This document shows positions 62,132 to 64,000 of a stretch of DNA of 64,000 nucleotides, piece after piece. The stretch is from Alloyangia pacifica (GTDB lineage Bacteria > Pseudomonadota > Alphaproteobacteria > Rhodobacterales > Rhodobacteraceae): the NCBI RefSeq assembly GCF_003111685.1, contig NZ_CP022190.1:372001-436000 (forward strand), given 5' to 3'. The position numbers and the translations under genes are program-made. The notes beneath the pieces were generated by a model. The model worked only from the letters and a program-made list of their open reading frames with translations, ran no database searches and was not told the DNA's origin. How positions within the stretch are numbered: position 1 is the first letter of the stretch; the number at the start of each line of letters is the position of its first letter.

Positions 62132-62595
62132 GCGGCGGCTCCGCCTTCCTGGTCGAGCACCGCGTCGAGATTAACGACGCGCACCATGGACTCGCCGACA
62201 GAGATCACGCCGAGGATGGCTTGGCGCGCCGCGTCGGACTTCATGTCAGGGGTTTCCTGTATCGAGGATTTCGCGACCGAGAGGATCTCGGACACGGACT
62301 CCACCAGAAGACCTATGGTCGTGCCGCCCGCAGCGGCGACGATCACCACATTGCGCTCGTTGTCCGGCGTTTCACCGAGGCCGAAGCGAGCTGAAAGGTC
62401 GAAGATCGGGATCACCGCACCGCGCAGGTTCATCACGCCAAGCACATCGTCGGGCGTATGCGGCAGCTTGGTCACCGGGGTCCAGCGGCGGATCTCGCGG
62501 ATTTGCATGATCTCAAGGCAGAAACTCTGGTTTCCCGCCGAGAAGGTGATGAATTCGAACTGCGTCTCAGTCTGTCCCTCGTCGGCGTCAAGCAT
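62128..62595 (-). CDS. cheW: Chemotaxis coupling protein CheW
   Basis: CheW (155 residues) links receptors to CheA. EFITFSAGNQSFCLEIMQIREI and VLGVMNLRGAVIPIFDLSARFG are the family patches. It overlaps cheA by 8 bases and cheR by 4. Confidence 0.94.
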   Translation of the reverse strand: MLDADEGQTETQFEFITFSAGNQSFCLEIMQIREIRRWTPVTKLPHTPDDVLGVMNLRGAVIPIFDLSARFGLGETPDNERNVVIVAAAGGTTIGLLVESVSEILSVAKSSIQETPDMKSDAARQAILGVISVGESMVRVVNLDAVLDQEGGAAA

Positions 62596-64000
62596 GGCGA
62601 AGCTCCAGTTTCGGGGGGGTTACGGCCGGGAAATAGGGGGCGGCGGGCTGCAGCTTGACCACTTCCTCGGGGTCGAGGATCAGGGCGATCTTGCCATCCC
62701 CGAGGATCGTTGCCGCGGACACGCCGGGGATGGCGGCATAGTTGCTTTCGAGGCTCTTGATAACCACCTGACGCTGGTCGTGGATCGCCTCGACCCGCAA
62801 CGCGGTGAGCCCTTGGCTCTCCGTGCTCACCAGCAGCAGCACGCCGTCTCCCGCCTCCTTCCGCGCGGGGCAGAGACCGAGGTTGAAGGCGACGTCCACG
62901 ACCGGCACGTAGGCGCCGCGCACAAGGATCACCACGCCCTTGGTGCCCACCGCGTGCAGGTCGCGCTGGCTGGGGCGGATCGTTTCGATGATCGAGGCGA
63001 TGGGGATCACCATGGTCTGATCCGCGACCGAGATGACGAAGCCGTCCATCACCGCGAGGGTGAGCGGCAGCACGATGGTGAAGGTGGTGCCGGCGCCGGG
63101 CGTAGAGGCAATGGAAACCCGCCCACCGAGCGCGGAAACGGCGTTTTTAACGACATCCATGCCGACGCCGCGGCCCGAGAGGTTCGATACCTCACTCGCC
63201 GTGGAGAACCCGGGCAGAAACAGCAGGTTGTCGATCTCGGATTCTGACAGCTCGGCTTCGGGAAGGACAAGGCCCTTCTCGATGGCCTTTTCGAGGATTC
63301 GCGCCCTGTTCAGACCGGCGCCGTCGTCCCCGATCTCGATGAAGACGCTGCCCGAGCGGTGTGAGGCGGAGAGGCGTATGGTGCCAATGGCCTCCTTGCT
63401 GGCGGAACTGCGGGCAGCAGGTTTTTCCAGCCCATGATCGACCGCGTTGCGCACCATATGCGTGAGCGGGTCAGCCAGGCGTTCGATCACCGTCTTGTCG
63501 ACCTCGGTCGAGTCACCGATCGTGACGAGCCGCGCCTTCTTGCCAGTGGCCTCCGCAGCCTCGCGGACGATGCGGGACATGCGCTGGAAGAGGGGCTTCA
63601 CCGGTTGCGCGCGGATGGCCATGACCCCTTCCTGGATGTCGCGGGCGAGGAGCTTGTAGGCCTCGAGCTCGTTGGTGAGATGGGCGACTGCGGGAAGCTC
63701 CAGTTCCTCGATCCGCTGGGAGATCATCGCCTGGTTGATGATCAGCTCGCCTACCGTGTTGATGAGCCGGTCGACCCGTTCGAGGTCGACGCGCAGGGTC
63801 GGGCGCGGGCCGCGCGCCTCGCCGCGCTGGGCGTCGCCGCGGGCATCGGCGGGCTCCAACGCGGCGGTGGGACCGTCAAGGTCGAACGGCGGGGGCGGGG
63901 GCGCGAGTCCGGGAAGATCCGGGGCCGGATCGAGGGGCGCGGGCGCCGACCCGCCGTCGTCCTCGCGGATGTCGAGGTCGCAGAGCGACTCGACGAATTC
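62588..64000 (-). CDS. cheA: Chemotaxis histidine kinase CheA (partial, N-terminus outside)
   Basis: The frame is open to the window edge, giving the last 470 residues. Visible in order are a Pro/Asp-rich linker, the dimerisation domain (LERVDRLINTVGELI), the kinase core (MVRNAVDHGLE N box, DDGAGLN G1, GRGVGMDVVKNA G2) and a CheW-like domain. The phosphotransfer His domain lies beyond the window. It leads the cheA-W-R-Y-x-B-D operon. Confidence 0.95.
   Translation of the reverse strand, partial: EFVESLCDLDIREDDGGSAPAPLDPAPDLPGLAPPPPPFDLDGPTAALEPADARGDAQRGEARGPRPTLRVDLERVDRLINTVGELIINQAMISQRIEELELPAVAHLTNELEAYKLLARDIQEGVMAIRAQPVKPLFQRMSRIVREAAEATGKKARLVTIGDSTEVDKTVIERLADPLTHMVRNAVDHGLEKPAARSSASKEAIGTIRLSASHRSGSVFIEIGDDGAGLNRARILEKAIEKGLVLPEAELSESEIDNLLFLPGFSTASEVSNLSGRGVGMDVVKNAVSALGGRVSIASTPGAGTTFTIVLPLTLAVMDGFVISVADQTMVIPIASIIETIRPSQRDLHAVGTKGVVILVRGAYVPVVDVAFNLGLCPARKEAGDGVLLLVSTESQGLTALRVEAIHDQRQVVIKSLESNYAAIPGVSAATILGDGKIALILDPEEVVKLQPAAPYFPAVTPPKLELRHA

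Overview
The window is high-GC DNA from an alphaproteobacterium, most likely a marine or saline member of the Rhodobacteraceae/Roseobacteraceae. The evidence is a TrcR (DUF1013) cell-cycle regulator gene, a CtrA-type TTAA box array, the dnaX-ybaB-recR block, a urtABCDE urea transporter, an Anbu proteasome-like cluster and a cheAWRYBD-type chemotaxis operon. No rRNA, tRNA, CRISPR array, insertion sequence or prophage was recognised. Gene names are read from protein motifs and context only; no database search was possible.

Layout. 1-12.6 kb holds housekeeping and envelope genes: a SPOR protein end, an M48-like protein without its zinc site, RNase T2, TrcR, a TPR-methyltransferase, an outer-membrane barrel, dnaX-x-ybaB-recR (minus strand), an ankyrin protein, a YpfJ-type zinc peptidase and a small tyrosine phosphatase. 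12.6-20.1 kb holds an esterase and then an anaerobiosis-flavoured island: an FNR-like box, a wrecked sulfide:quinone oxidoreductase gene, a beta-CASP/MBL ribonuclease-like protein, PEP synthase and a monomeric [FeFe]-hydrogenase carrying an extra NTF2/SnoaL-like C-terminal domain. 20.4-25.1 kb is an amino-acid module: an AGCS symporter, an Lrp regulator divergent from a leucine-type dehydrogenase, and a YfcC-family carrier broken by an internal deletion.

25.5-32.7 kb is a full ebo cluster (eboD, E, C on plus; eboF on minus; eboA, B on plus). The EboD sugar-phosphate cyclase is fused to an N-terminal DedA/VTT membrane domain, which would put a predicted lipid-scramblase fold in the same polypeptide as the cyclase, beside a UbiA-type prenyltransferase. 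33.7-41.3 kb is a D-xylose system (xylA, xylG, xylH, xylF, with divergent ROK regulator xylR) followed by a secreted FG-GAP/CRTAC1 protein and a di-heme peroxidase. 42.7-47.8 kb is a sugar/osmolyte-type ABC importer whose two permeases both carry unusual extra domains. 48.0-54.2 kb is urtABCDE. 54.7-58.8 kb is the Anbu cluster (ATP-grasp, alpha-E, transglutaminase, Anbu). 58.8 kb to the end is a chemotaxis operon running off the edge inside cheA; its CheB has a receiver domain without a phospho-acceptor aspartate.

The items most worth follow-up are the hydrogenase with the unusual C-terminal domain in its FNR-marked island, and the ebo cluster with the VTT-EboD fusion. Two gene wrecks (sqr and yfcC), both made by internal deletions, suggest recent loss of accessory metabolism.
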